Of a DNA stretch of 46,955 bases, positions 11,844-23,000 are shown in pieces. Source of the DNA: Micractinium sp. NFX-FRZ (lineage: Eukaryota; Chlorophyta; Trebouxiophyceae; Chlorellales; Chlorellaceae); NCBI GenBank assembly GCA_029339195.1, contig JAPTJF010000473.1, positions 1-46,955 on the forward strand, written 5' to 3'. Each line of letters starts with the position of its first letter. Positions within the stretch are counted from its first letter, which is position 1. Under the pieces are notes generated by a model that had not been told where the DNA came from, ran no database searches, and saw nothing but the letters and a program-made list of their open reading frames with translations. The translations under genes were made by a program, and so were the position numbers.

Positions 11844-12932
11844 GTCGCTGCCCCTGTCCCCTCCATGACCACCGCGGCGCGCCTCCCGCCGAGCATGACG
11901 CTGCTCCTGCCGCCGGTCACCCCACTCGCCGAGCTGCTGCAACACAGCCCCGACAAGGCGCCCCATCTCTCGCTTGCGCCTCTGGCGGCGGCCAAGGTTC
12001 TTGCAATATCTCCGAGAAGACTGTTGATTCTGTTTCCGAAGTGTGTGCGATACCCAGTCTGCACGCCAGCCTTCATAGAGGGCAGGATACCGCCGCCACC
12101 TGGCCACGCGCGGCGGCGACATGCGACCATGCGCCGTGCCTACCTTGACATGCCCTGGGGACACAATGGGCAACCAAAGGACCTTCGCGGCACGATTGAT
12201 GGAGGGGCTGTGGGTCGATTTCAAGAACCCTGGCAGGCAGCCTCGTAGCACCGCCTCATCTGCGGGCGCCTGTCTGAGCCTTCAGCCTACGGTACTCGAG
12301 AATGGCGTAACTGCCTGGCTACCGCGCTTTGCTGCCGGCCGTTTAAGACCTCATCTATGCACTCTGCTGTTGAATTCTGGCTTTGCAAGTGTGCACTTGC
12401 AAGCTTGCCATTCAGTGTGCTTGAAGCCGAGGGGCCGTCCCCGCTGCAGCTCAAGGGGCGGCCGCCACTTGTGTGGTGAGCACCAGCGATGCCCGGCACC
12501 TGAGGTGCGTATGCCATGCCTGATTTGATGCTCAATTTATGGGCCGTACATCCACCTCCCGCACAAAGGCGGCTAGGCTGAAGCCTACCGGGTAACCGAC
12601 GCCGCCATGGTGCGCCCGCCGGCAGCTGCCGCCGAGCGCCGACAGCTGTCAGATGGCACCTGCCGCCCAACTTACGAAGGCGCATCTCAGAGCTTCTGCA
12701 TGTTCCAGAGAAATCCTTGCGCAAGCTACTGGGGCTGCAAGCGCGTACACCTCGGTTTGAAGCCGGCGCTCCTTGCCGCGTTCCACTCGCCGGCGAAGCA
12801 GGCGGCTTTCTGTCAATATTAGTGGCAAGAAACACGGTGGGGCCAGCAACTGCGCCCGGCTGTCAGCATCCTGCGAGCACCGCCACTGGTTCAGCCCGCC
12901 GGCACCACCACCTGGAGAGCGCCTACATCTCC
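11844..12932. promoter_or_regulatory. Shared upstream region of the divergent MFS and bestrophin-like genes
   Basis: About 1.1 kb separates the minus-strand MFS start (11843) from the plus-strand bestrophin-like start (12933). It should hold both promoters and 5' leaders. Open frames on both strands here (for example 11832-12251 and 12287-12835, minus) show no recognisable domain. No clear TATA box was identified. Confidence 0.45.
11864..11866 (-). promoter_or_regulatory. Upstream out-of-frame ATG before the MFS start
   Basis: An ATG lies 23 nt upstream of the proposed start (ATG at 11843). It opens a short frame (MEGTGAATWRR) that overlaps the start in another phase and crosses the same donor. 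Only the downstream ATG gives phase 2, which exon 2 needs. If transcribed, the upstream ATG could lower translation; the transcript start is unknown. Confidence 0.35.
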
Positions 12933-15900
12933 ATGCAGAGCGCAGCTTCGATACGGGCCCGGCCAGTCTGGCTCCCGCACAGCCGCGGAGGTGGCAGCGG
13001 CAGCGGCGCTCGCCTGCCGCTGCGCCCCGGCCTCTGCCGGCCCGCCACAGTGCGGGCCGCCACCACCTGCACTGCCGCACCCCAGCAGCAGGAGCAGCAC
13101 CATGCGGCGGGCGGCAGCGCCAGCGGCAGCGGTTCAAATCTGGTCAAACCAAAGGGGCTGCCACCCCCGCTGGCCTCGGTGGATGAGGACGCCGCTGAGG
13201 TGGCCTCCCTGGTGAGTGGGACAGGCCCCTCTCACTTTTGAGTCGTTTCACGTTTGCCTTTGTGCAGAGCTGCAAGCAAAGCGGAGTCGCCCCTGCCAAC
13301 TGCAGGCCCGTCCCCCCGTCTGCCAAAAGTTTGCCTTCGTTACTGCTTCTTTTGTGGGTGCAGAGCAGCAGCGCCGATGCGCCGCTGGAGTCGTTGGACC
13401 GGGACGAGTACAAGGAGGGCAGCCGGCGCCACTTCCGCACGGTGAGAGCGGTTGCAAGTAGAATATTCTTTTGCTGCTGTCTCTCTTCATGCTTGAACGA
13501 GACCGCTGGTTCAACCATGCGCACCACTCACGCTGCCTCTTTCTGTGTTGAACCTTTTTTATGTGCCCTGTCGACTCGTTCCTTCTTGTTGGGCGCAGGT
13601 GTTTGACCACGACCGCTGGGCGGCACACCGCAGCACGCGGCGCTACGTGCGGCACGCGATGGGCATGTTCAAGGCGAGGGTGGGCTTCATGTTGATGTTG
13701 CAATAAATGCTCATGAATGTTGGGACAGCGGAGGGAGCTTGCTATGTGGGCTACTGTGGGCTGAGGAGGCAGAGATGGGCATGTGCATGGGGATTGTCGG
13801 GTGGCGGAGGAGGGCGGCGGCTGTGTGTTTGCTGGGCTAGCATGGCTGATTGTTGCTGTGGCAGCGCTGGAGGTGTTTCGGGGCAGAAACGGGCTGGGCA
13901 GCGTGGTGCGGTGGTGGCCACGTGCCAGGGGAGGTTGGGGAGGGCTTAGCCCTCCCCAACCTCTGTGTGGGACTGCATAGTGGCGGGGCTGGGCCCACAG
14001 TCCTGCATGGTGCATCACCTGGCCTCCCTCCCCTGTCCAGCTTCCCTCCGGCATCCCCAACCCACCCCCTGCCTCTTCCCCTCTTTCTCTGCTTTCTTCT
14101 GCTGCCCGCAGTCCCGCATGGTGCGTGGCCTGGCGGCCCCCCTCCTCTATGTGGCTGGCATCAGCACAGCGGTGTGCGCGGGCCACCAAGCGGCAGAGGT
14201 GAGCAGTGCAGTGGCGACGGCGGGGTAGGGTGTGGCGGGCGGAGGGGAGTTGGGTGTGGGAGGGGCTGCTCCATGCAGCGGGCGTCAGCACATTGCTGTG
14301 AAAAGGCCATCAGGCGGCAGAGGTGGGCATTGTGGTGGGGGCAAAGTGGGGGCGGAGGGGGAGGGGTTCAAAGGAGTGAAGGGGTGCAGACGTGACGGGG
14401 GGCCGTCAGGCGGTACCGTTGGGCTGACTGACTCTCACATGTGGGACTGGGCACGTGGGACACTGTAGAGAGGGGGCGAACAGGGGAGGAGGGGTGGTGG
14501 AAGCTGGTTGCAGAGGCGGGCCTGGCACTTGCAGTGCAGTGCCTCAACAGCCCCCCACTCCGCGGCGCCTCTCCACCTCTACCCCTCGCGCAGGCTGTTA
14601 TCCCAGGGCGGCGCTGCAGACGCAGGTGCAGACCCAGCACACCCTGCGGTCCTATCTTCTTCGTCCTCTCACACTCATTCATTTGTACTTTAACATGTCC
14701 AACCACACTCATTCTTTGCTGCTGCAGGCTGGCTTCCTACCGGAGGTGTCCCTGGCGCTGCAGATGCAGACGACGGAGCCCTTTGGGCTGACCTCCTTCG
14801 CCCTCTCCCTCCTCCTCGTCTTCCGCACCAACGCCTCCTACTCCCGCTGGTGAGGCGTCGCTGTCGCACGTTGCGGGTTTTCTAGCAGATTTACAGCAGG
14901 AAACGACACCCAAGTGCTGTAAACCAAGCAGTCCCTTTCCTGAAAATGCCTCGAGTCAAATCCCTGTAGAGACGATTCCCAGCTGGGCTCTTCACGTCTC
15001 TTCCCATGCCGCGGCCGGATGCCCTGAGAACTGGGGGCAGACGCTGGCTCCTCCTGCATACACCTCTGTGTTCTGCCTTTAAGCTGGCGTGCTGTCTGCT
15101 GCAGGCTGGACGCGCGCAAGAACTGGGGGCAGGTTGTGAACCGCAGCCGAGACCTGGTGCGGCAGGTGAGAGGCTGAGAGTAGGGGGTGGTCGGTGCGCG
15201 CGTGGGCGGGTGAGGTGGGGTCCCGGTGCGTGCACGACGGCCTGGGCGGGCGGGGCAGCGGTGTGCACAGCGTGTGGGGTCGGCGACGGAAGTGTGAGAA
15301 GGAGGGAGGGCAGGGGCGGGCAGGGACGGGTGTCCAGCAGGGCAGACCAAGCAGGGGGCCGGGCGGGGGAGATGGCGGCTGGGGGCAGACAGGGGCGGGG
15401 TGCGCGGGGCAGGGGACGAGGCTGGCTTGGGGCGCCGGTGGCGGCGGCTGAGTGGGGCAGGGGCTTGAGGGCCGTTGAGGCAGCGGGGTAGGGCGCAGCA
15501 GCACAACCTCCCGCCCTCCCTCCCTCAGCCTCTCTCTCATCCCAACCACCCACACCCCGCTGCCCGCCTCCCCCCGCAGGGCGTGACCTACATCCCGCGT
15601 GAGGATCGCGCCCTGCTGGGCCTGCTGGCACGCTGGACCGTGGCCTTCAGGTGCCTCCTGTACCCCCCTCCTGCTGTGTCATTCCGTATTGTTGCAACTG
15701 TAGAAGCAGGTCTGGGGATGTGCCTTCAGGGAGGCCTGTACGGTGCCCGTCCCGCAAGCTCCCGCCGAGCGGTGGTCTTCAGGAGGGATGGGGGGAGCAG
15801 CGTTGCGCGGTGGGGGGCCAGCCTTGTTGCTGTGGGTTGGAGGTGGCAGTTGGCTGCTGGCAAGGGGGGCAACGGCCGAGCATGCCTTGCCGGCCCAAGT

Positions 15901-18900
15901 AGGGTCCAGGGCGGGCGGGACCGGGCCCGAACGTTGGGGTGCCACTGGGTATCGCCTGCCGCTGCCCTTGGTGCCCGCTGGCCTCCCCGGGTGCTGACTT
16001 CCCCCCGCATCAGTACCACCACGGCTCGGACTGGGGCAGAGGCAGTGCCCCGGCGTCCTGCCTGGGACCGGCCTGCCTTTGCTGGCTAGCTTGTCTGGTC
16101 TTACACACTGTTCCTTGCACCCAGGCTTGCGCCACAGACCCCTCTCCCCTGCTCGCCGCCCGCCCTGCCCGCAGCCGGAGCCTCATAGCACACCTGCGCT
16201 GCGACGTCGACGCAGGTGGGGGCCTGCAAATTCACTTTTGCCTAATGAGCTTGCCGGATCAGACAAGACCAGACAAAACGGAAAGGGCAGGACAGCCTGC
16301 CGGCCGGCCGGCGCTGCGAGGCGGCAGCTGGTGCTCCTGAGTGCGTGCTTTCTTTTCCTGCCCGACTCCTGCCTTGTGCCACACCGCCCCCATGTGTTTC
16401 CCGATCACCCCTGGATTCCTCTGGGCCTCTCAGCTTTTGAGTGTCGCTCGGCCACAGCTGAATCCTGACATCCTTCCGGCCCTCTTACCCCACCCCGTGT
16501 GCCAGAGCCGGAGCTGCGGCGCGTGCTGCGCCCCGCTGAGGCTGAGTCAGCGCTGGCGGCGGAGCACCGCCCCGCGTACTGCCTGCAGGTGCGCGGTTGG
16601 AGGTGCATGGCATGATGCACCAAATGTATAGCGCAGCGCACGGCTGGCGGTGGTGGAGGTGCAGGACACGGTTGGCGGTGGAGGTGCAACTGGTGCAACT
16701 GCAAGGGGTGGCAGCACCGTGAACACTTCATACGGTTCGTACGTAGAACCTGTTTTCATCAACTGCTGCCAGGTGCTGGCGCTCACCTGACGTTGAGGAC
16801 CGCCCCATTGCGTCACCCTGCCGCCCACACGTGTCACCGTACTGCTCATACTTGTCACCCTGCTGTCCCACAGGTGCTGTCAGAGATCATCAAAGAGGCA
16901 CAGCAGGCGCAGCAGGCGCAGCAGGCGCAGCAGGCGCAGCAGGCGGGGCCGCACTCTGGGCACCCCCTGCCCGCCCGCATGCCCTCGGGGGCGGCCTACC
17001 GGATGGACGAAAACCTGACGGCCCTCGAGGTACGTGTATGTATTGCAAGCGCCGCTGCGCAGCGAGCATTTGCGAAGATGCCTGGCGGCGCGATTGCAGA
17101 GCGTGGCGTTCTGAAGGTTGGGCATCAAGAGGGCAGAAAGGTGTCAACGCACAATTTATGTGGTCACGTCAACGCACAGTTTAGCATGCCTCAGTGCCAC
17201 CTGGCGCCCCCCCCCGCCGCTGCAGGACATGGTGGGCGGGTGCGAGCGCATCCTGCGCACCCCCATCCCGCTCAGGTGGGGGGTGTGTGGGCAAACGGGG
17301 GAGCTGCCAGGGCAGGTGGGTGGGGTGCCAGGGCGGGTGGCCGGGGCGCAGGCAGGGGACAGGCAGCTGCCTCTCCGTCCTGTTTAATGAGCCATACACC
17401 CCTGCCCTCCTTGCCCTCCTGCCTATGCAGCTACACGCGCCACACAAGCCGCTTCATGGTGGGTGGCTGCTGGTGCACCATGGCAGCATGGCAGGCCAGC
17501 ATGGCGCGCAGCGCTGCTGGAGGCAGGCCGTCGGCCGCCGGCAGGAGGGGGCACACCACCCAATCAGTCAAGCGCCTCTGCCCCAAGGCACCTGCTGCTG
17601 CCTGCTGCCTGACCCCTTGCCACTGCTGATTCGAGCCTGCCCCTTTACTCTCCACCCTGTCCCACTCGAATTCAATCTAATACCAGCAATGGCTTGGTGC
17701 CTGCTCCGCCCCCTCCTGCAGATGATCTGGCTCTCCCTGCTGCCCTTCAGGTGTGGGGTGCCTGCTCACCTTCTTGTGACGCCCGCCCGCCCCCCTGGCT
17801 GCCTGCCTGCCCCACTCCCCGCCTGCCTGCCTGCCTGTGCATCTGCCTGCCCCCTTGTGTGTGCCTCACCTCTTGCCCACCTGTTTCTGTCCCTCGCTGG
17901 CCCACATGCCTCGCTGATTCTTGAGAAGGCCACCTGTGTCTGTCCCTTGCCTGGTTCATATGCCAAACCGCACCCGACCACCCACCCTCCACCCCTGCCT
18001 GACCCACTCACCCTGTGCCTGCGCCTGCCTGCAGCCTGTGGTCCCCCTGCCGCTGGGCCACCGTCCCCACCTGCTGCATCATCTCTTTTCTCCTGCTGGG
18101 TGAGTGGAGCACGTTCTGTGCTGCTGCTGTCTGGCGGTAGGGGCGGCCGGCACAGCTCGTGCTGTGAAATGTAGCACCTCATGAAACCAGACAGTGCTTG
18201 GGTATGGCAGATGGTGAGCCAGCGTTCCCATCTGCCGCACCACCGTCTTCTTCCTCCCGCGAGGCAGCGCAGGCGCAATAAAGCAGCGTGCCCCAATCCC
18301 CGTGCCCCCGTTGCTGCTTTCAACAGCCCATTGCCAGCAGCTCAGCTGGAATGCGTTGCTGGCAGTACGCTCCCATGCTCTGCGGCTGCCGCTGCCCTTG
18401 GTGTGACCGGGCCTGCTGTGTAGTCTCTCAGATCACGTGATTTTGATCTACTTCACATTGGTGTCCGTGCAGGCATCGAGGAGATTGGTGTGGCCATCGA
18501 GGAGCCCTTCTCCATCCTGCCCCTGGAGCAGCTGTGGTGCGCCGCTGGCCCGCCCGCTGCCCGCTGCCCAGTGTGCTGCCCACTGCCCACTGCACTGCTC
18601 CACTGCCCTGCACAGCGGAGGCGGAGCAGCTCTGATGCATGGCCCGCTTCTCTGTTGCACTGCCGTGTCCACTGCCTACGACGCTGCCCACTGCCTGCCC
18701 GCTGCGCTGCCCACTGGAGTGCTTTCCCTCCCGCTGCCCATCGGCAGGGGGGCAGGCACCTGCATGCGTGTGCGTCCCTCCCCCTGCTGTGCCTGCCTTC
18801 CCCCATCCTCACTTCTCGCTGTCCACACCGACTCTGGGGTGCCTGTTCGTCTCCCTGCAGTGACGTGGCGGAGCGCAACGTGTGGGAGCTGTACCGCATG

Positions 18901-18993
18901 CATGTCGAGGGCGCCACCCCCGGCAGCAACGGCTCCGGCGGGCGGCTGACGGCCAGCGGCGTGGTGCAGGCGGCACGGCTTGCAGAGGAGTGA
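12933..18993 (+). CDS. Chloroplast bestrophin-like anion channel (VCCN/UPF0187 family)
   Basis: Sixteen exons: 12933-13211, 13364-13441, 13599-13673 (or 13679), 14112-14198, 14728-14849, 15105-15165, 15580-15650, 16175-16215, 16506-16588, 16874-17029, 17226-17275, 17431-17458, 17722-17750, 18035-18099, 18473-18536, 18861-18993. The protein is 473 or 475 aa. The ATG at 12933 opens an Arg/Ser/Ala-rich plastid-type transit peptide. Family hallmarks follow in order: DHDRWAAHRSTRRYVRHAM, SRMVRGLAAPLLYVAGI (helix), FRTNASYSRW, LDARKNWGQVVNRSRDLVRQ, and near the C-terminus LGIEEIGVAIEEPFSILPL. By family knowledge these proteins carry Cl- in plant thylakoids, and algal relatives are proposed HCO3- channels in carbon concentration. 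Which ion applies here cannot be seen. The exon 3 donor is uncertain: GC after 13673, or GT after 13679 adding two residues; both keep the frame. Exons 12 and 13 are microexons. Confidence 0.93.
13997..14030 (+). repeat. Echo of the exon 4 start (bestrophin-like gene)
   Basis: Resembles 14108-14140 (acceptor and SRMVRGLA codons) and lies just upstream in intron 3. Substitutions change it to SCMVHHLA. Confidence 0.6.
14589..14631 (+). repeat. Echo of the exon 5 start (bestrophin-like gene)
   Basis: A diverged copy of 14725-14772 (acceptor, then codons through LQMQT) in intron 4, upstream of the exon. Confidence 0.55.
16901..16945 (+). repeat. In-frame 9-bp coding repeat (Gln-Gln-Ala, five units)
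   Basis: Five perfect CAGCAGGCG units inside exon 10 encode a Gln/Ala tract in the loop following the SEIIKEA helix. Perfect repeats of this kind often vary in copy number between strains. Confidence 0.9.
18541..18725. repeat. Irregular CCACTGCC/CCGCTGCC repeat tract
   Basis: Intron 15 of the bestrophin-like gene starts with many imperfect copies of a GCCCACTGCC-like word. No coding role is seen. Confidence 0.6.
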
Positions 18994-20050
18994 CGGGGGG
19001 CACACGGCTGCACGATTCTTGCTTTTATTTCTTCCCATGGGTAGCGGCATGCTCTCAGCCCATAAAGGCACCTGGGCCACACTGAGGCCTCCCCAGCGTG
19101 CCCCCTGCTGCCACCCCTGCCTGCTGTTGCGCACCTGCTCCTAGCCCAGCAGCCACCCGCTCCCACCTCCTGCTCCCCATCCGTGTGTCCCGCTGCCGCT
19201 TCCCTCCCCCGTGCATGCCACCTGCCTGCCTGCCGTAAACGTGGCAGAAATGTCCTCCGCACGCCACCCCCCTCTGCTGATCCCCCCTCTGTCGATTGGT
19301 TCCCAACACTACTTGTTGTCTTCGGTACTCGAGCTGCCTGCACTGCCTTTCATCTGATCGTCTCCTACCCATCCTCTCAGCCTCAGCCCGTCCCCCGTGC
19401 CCATCCCCGGAAGGCCCATCCAAATAGCTCGCTCGTTAGCCAGCCAGCCTCTTTACTTCACACCGCTGCAAGGATACGCTGCAAGGATGGGGGCCCTGAC
19501 GACCTATCCACCTGGCCCCGACCCTCTCACTCCTCCCTCCCTTTCTTTGCCTGCACTGCTGGGGCCGTGATGCAATCCAACAAGAACCCTAGCTGTAGGT
19601 TGTGAAACATCGTGCGAGGTCGGGCTTTCACAGAGGGCGTTATCAAGCTCAAGCCATACGTAAGGGCGGTGGTGAGAGGGGGGGGGCACACACCAGCCAT
19701 GGCGGGGCACGCAGCCCAAACGCCTGGCGTAATGGCCAGGCGCAGGGAAGGCTGGGCGGGCAATGAAATAGAGGGCTGACAGGAGGGGCACTGATGAGAA
19801 GGGCAGTGCGGTGTTGGGTATGAGTAGTGGGACCGGGGTTAGGTTTGGGGAGGCATTAATGGTGGGCGGTCAAAAACACGGCAGGGAGCGGTGCTCCCCC
19901 AGAGGGTGGAGGCAGCAACTGGGCTGTAGGCGGGGGTGCCGCCCGACGAAGCAGGGGCAGACGGGCGCGCACAAGCTGAGCTGCAGGCAATATGGGTGCG
20001 CTTCACATGCTGTGCAGAGCACAGCATGCTCAGCGTGGGGGTGGCCCCCT
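18994..20050. other. Intergenic between convergent bestrophin-like and HSP90 genes
   Basis: It holds the 3' flanks of both genes. I saw no TGTAA motif on either strand, so the ends of the transcripts are not located. The T-rich word CTTTTATTTCTTCCC near 19020 lies just after the bestrophin stop. No further gene is recognised; open frames here lack domains. Confidence 0.5.
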
Positions 20051-23000
20051 TCACAGCACCTCGGGTTCAACCGTCTCAACCGCCTCCGCCTCGCTCTTGC
20101 CGCTGCTGCTGCTGCCCGAGGGGGCGCCAGCGCCGCTGCCGGAGGCCATGAGGGAGTAGATGCGCTGGGCAAAGTCCCGGGGGCTCTCAATCATGAACCC
20201 GCCTGCAAGAGCAAGCAATGATTGGGAGCGGCTGTCAGTACCGAGGCAACAATTGCAGGGGCTCTCAATCAAGTCGTGAGTCAGTCATCAGCAGCCGGCG
20301 GGCGAGGAGGAGGCGGCGCGCATGCGCTTCGCTGGTTGGCCACTGGGCCTAACGCGGTGGGCAGGGGTGGCTAAGCGGGCGGGCAAGGGACGCTAGATGT
20401 AGCGAGCGCGGGTGTTGGGTGGGCTCTGATGCGCCGCCACACAGCCGACCCGGAGTTACAGCCCCAGCCCCAGCCCATATAGGTTGAAATTCTGGAACCT
20501 GAAACCCCTGCCGTATGGTCCTAACATGCCAGCCGCGAGCTGCCGCCGCGTTGGGTGGTCCCATCTACCCACCCCGCCCCATCCCCTCACCCAGCCACCC
20601 ACCTGCCAGCAGAGCCGCCTCAAACAGCAGCTGCACCTGCTCCTTGGCCTCCCTGCACCAGGGGGAGGGTAGTAGAAAAGACGTTAGTAATGTCTGTGTG
20701 TTTTGGAGGCAAACCGATCTCATGACTTCCTTGCGACACACACACGCACGAAAGCTCAAGCACGCTTCCCTCCCCGCCCTGGACCAACGTGCTGACGAAA
20801 GCAGGAACCAAAGCCATTCGCTGCACACTCTGTGCACTGCACCCACCCCCTCTCCCCCGCCCCCTCACCGCCTCCCCAGCTCCACCTTGCCCTTCAGTAC
20901 CTGGGTTGGATACACCGCAAACACAGCACTCATTGCACACTCTGTACACTGCGCCCACTCCCTCCCTCTGCACCTTACGCGCCCCATCGATGAACCGGTC
21001 CCGTGCAGAAGTCTTCCTTTCAAACGGCACCCAGTCTCATGCACGCAACCTTGAGCACGCAACCTCCCCTTGCGTGTTCTGGCTGGCACCTGCCCCCTCA
21101 CCGGCTCTCCAGCTCCACCTTGCCCTTGAGCCCCTGGATGATGGGGTGCTGCGGGTTCACCTCCATGATGCGCCGCCCCCGCATGTACTCGGCGGCGCGC
21201 GCGTCGCCCATGGCCTAAACAAAACACACACAGGAGGTGGGTGGGTGGGCAGGGTGCGAGGGCAGGAGTTTGAGGGCTTGTGCAGGGTGGGGCGGCAGCG
21301 GGGCACGGCAGCCCAGCGCATGTTGCGCTCCATGTCGGCGCCCCACCCCCTCCCGTTGGCTAGCTGCCCGGAAGCTGCCCCGCCCTGGCCCTTATGCAGT
21401 ACCGCCCTCATGCAGTACCACCCCGCACCTGCGACCGCATGATGCGCTCCATGTTGGCGCTCCACCCAAACTTGGAGGCCACGACGACGGCGGGGGAGTC
21501 GGTGAGGCGGCTCGTCACCGTCACCTTCTCCACCTTGTCGCCCAGCACCTGCAGCATGGCAAAGGGCAGGTTGTGTGAATAAGGTGGGTTGACGCAAGCC
21601 GCGGGGATGAGGAATGCTGCAGCAGTGCAGGCCGCGAGGGAGAAGCATTCGGTTTTGTAGGTGGGAAGTGACCGTGACTTTTACGCTCATCACCCAGCCC
21701 GCCAGCCCGCCCCTAACCTGCACCTCCAACACCCACCTTTCACAATAGCGGTCCACCCGCCCGCCCGCCCGCCCACAGCAAACCCCCCTCTCCCCACAGC
21801 GAAAGGCGGCACTACCCCCCCACCCCCACCCACCCACCTTCTTCATGTAGTCTGTCAGCGCCTTGAGCTCCCCGGTGGCCGCCTCCAGCGCAGCCTTGTC
21901 CTCCTCTGCGGGGGGCGGGGCGGGGATGGGGGCACGGGGAGGCAGCATGTGGATCATCGAGCGGGGGCGGCACACAACCCGTGTGGGCTGTGAAATATGC
22001 CAGCTTCACATGGTGGCCCTTGGTCGGGCGGGCGCCACGTGAGGAAGGGCGCCAGGTGGAGCATAGGTGGCCCAATCGCCACCCAGCCCCAAACCAGACC
22101 CAACCTTAGACCTATGGCATCCCACCCACCGCTCTCGTCCAGCTGCAGGTCCCCCCCCGGCTCACAGCCCCCTGCCCCCCTCCAAACCCCCTCCTTGACA
22201 GTGACAGTACACCAATAACAGTACAGCAATGACAGTACAACAGTGACAGTACAACAATGAGCCACCCACCGCTCTCGTCCAGCTGCAGGTCCTCCCGGCT
22301 CACGTCCGCCAGCTTCATGCCATCAAACTCCTGAACAAGAGGCACAGAAAGAGGAGGGAAGGGACCCACTCAGAACACATGTGTGCTGCTCACGTTCTCA
22401 CGCCCGCCGGTTCCATGCCCTCCACTCCAAGGGTTAGCAAACGAGCAATGAGCGGCGCCTGTCCGCACCGCGGCCGCGTGCAGGCCCTGCGCCCGCCACA
22501 GGTGCGACCACCCTCCCGGTCCCACCGACCAGCCCTGCAGCCCCAGCCATGACTTCCCCCCCTATTATCTGATCATCTAACAGCCTCACCTCCAGGTTCT
22601 GCACCGCCACCTCATCAATGGGCTCAGTGAGGTACAGCACCTCGTACCTGCAGTACGGATTGGCAGTACATGGTGGCAGTACACATTGGCAATGCAGAGC
22701 GACAGCATGCGAGCATGTGGGAAAGGCCGCTGGCCTGGCGACGCCAGCGGGCACGGCGAGGCTGGGCCCGCACCTGTAATGGCTGCACACACACAAGCAC
22801 AGCACAGCACAGCCCAGCAGGCACAAGCAGGCCACATCACAGCACAGCAGGCACATCACAGGGCTGGTCCCTTGCTGGTGAAGTCAGGGGCTCACTTTGG
22901 AGAAGACACAGTGCACATTGCACAGCAGCAAAGGCATGGCATGGCAGGCAAAGCGGCACAGCGGGGCGCAGAAGGAGGCGCAGCACAGCTGCAATAAGTG

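Noticed and set aside
13248..14291. 347-codon open frame on the minus strand
   Set aside because: It is antisense to bestrophin-like exons 2-4, whose sense frame carries family motifs.
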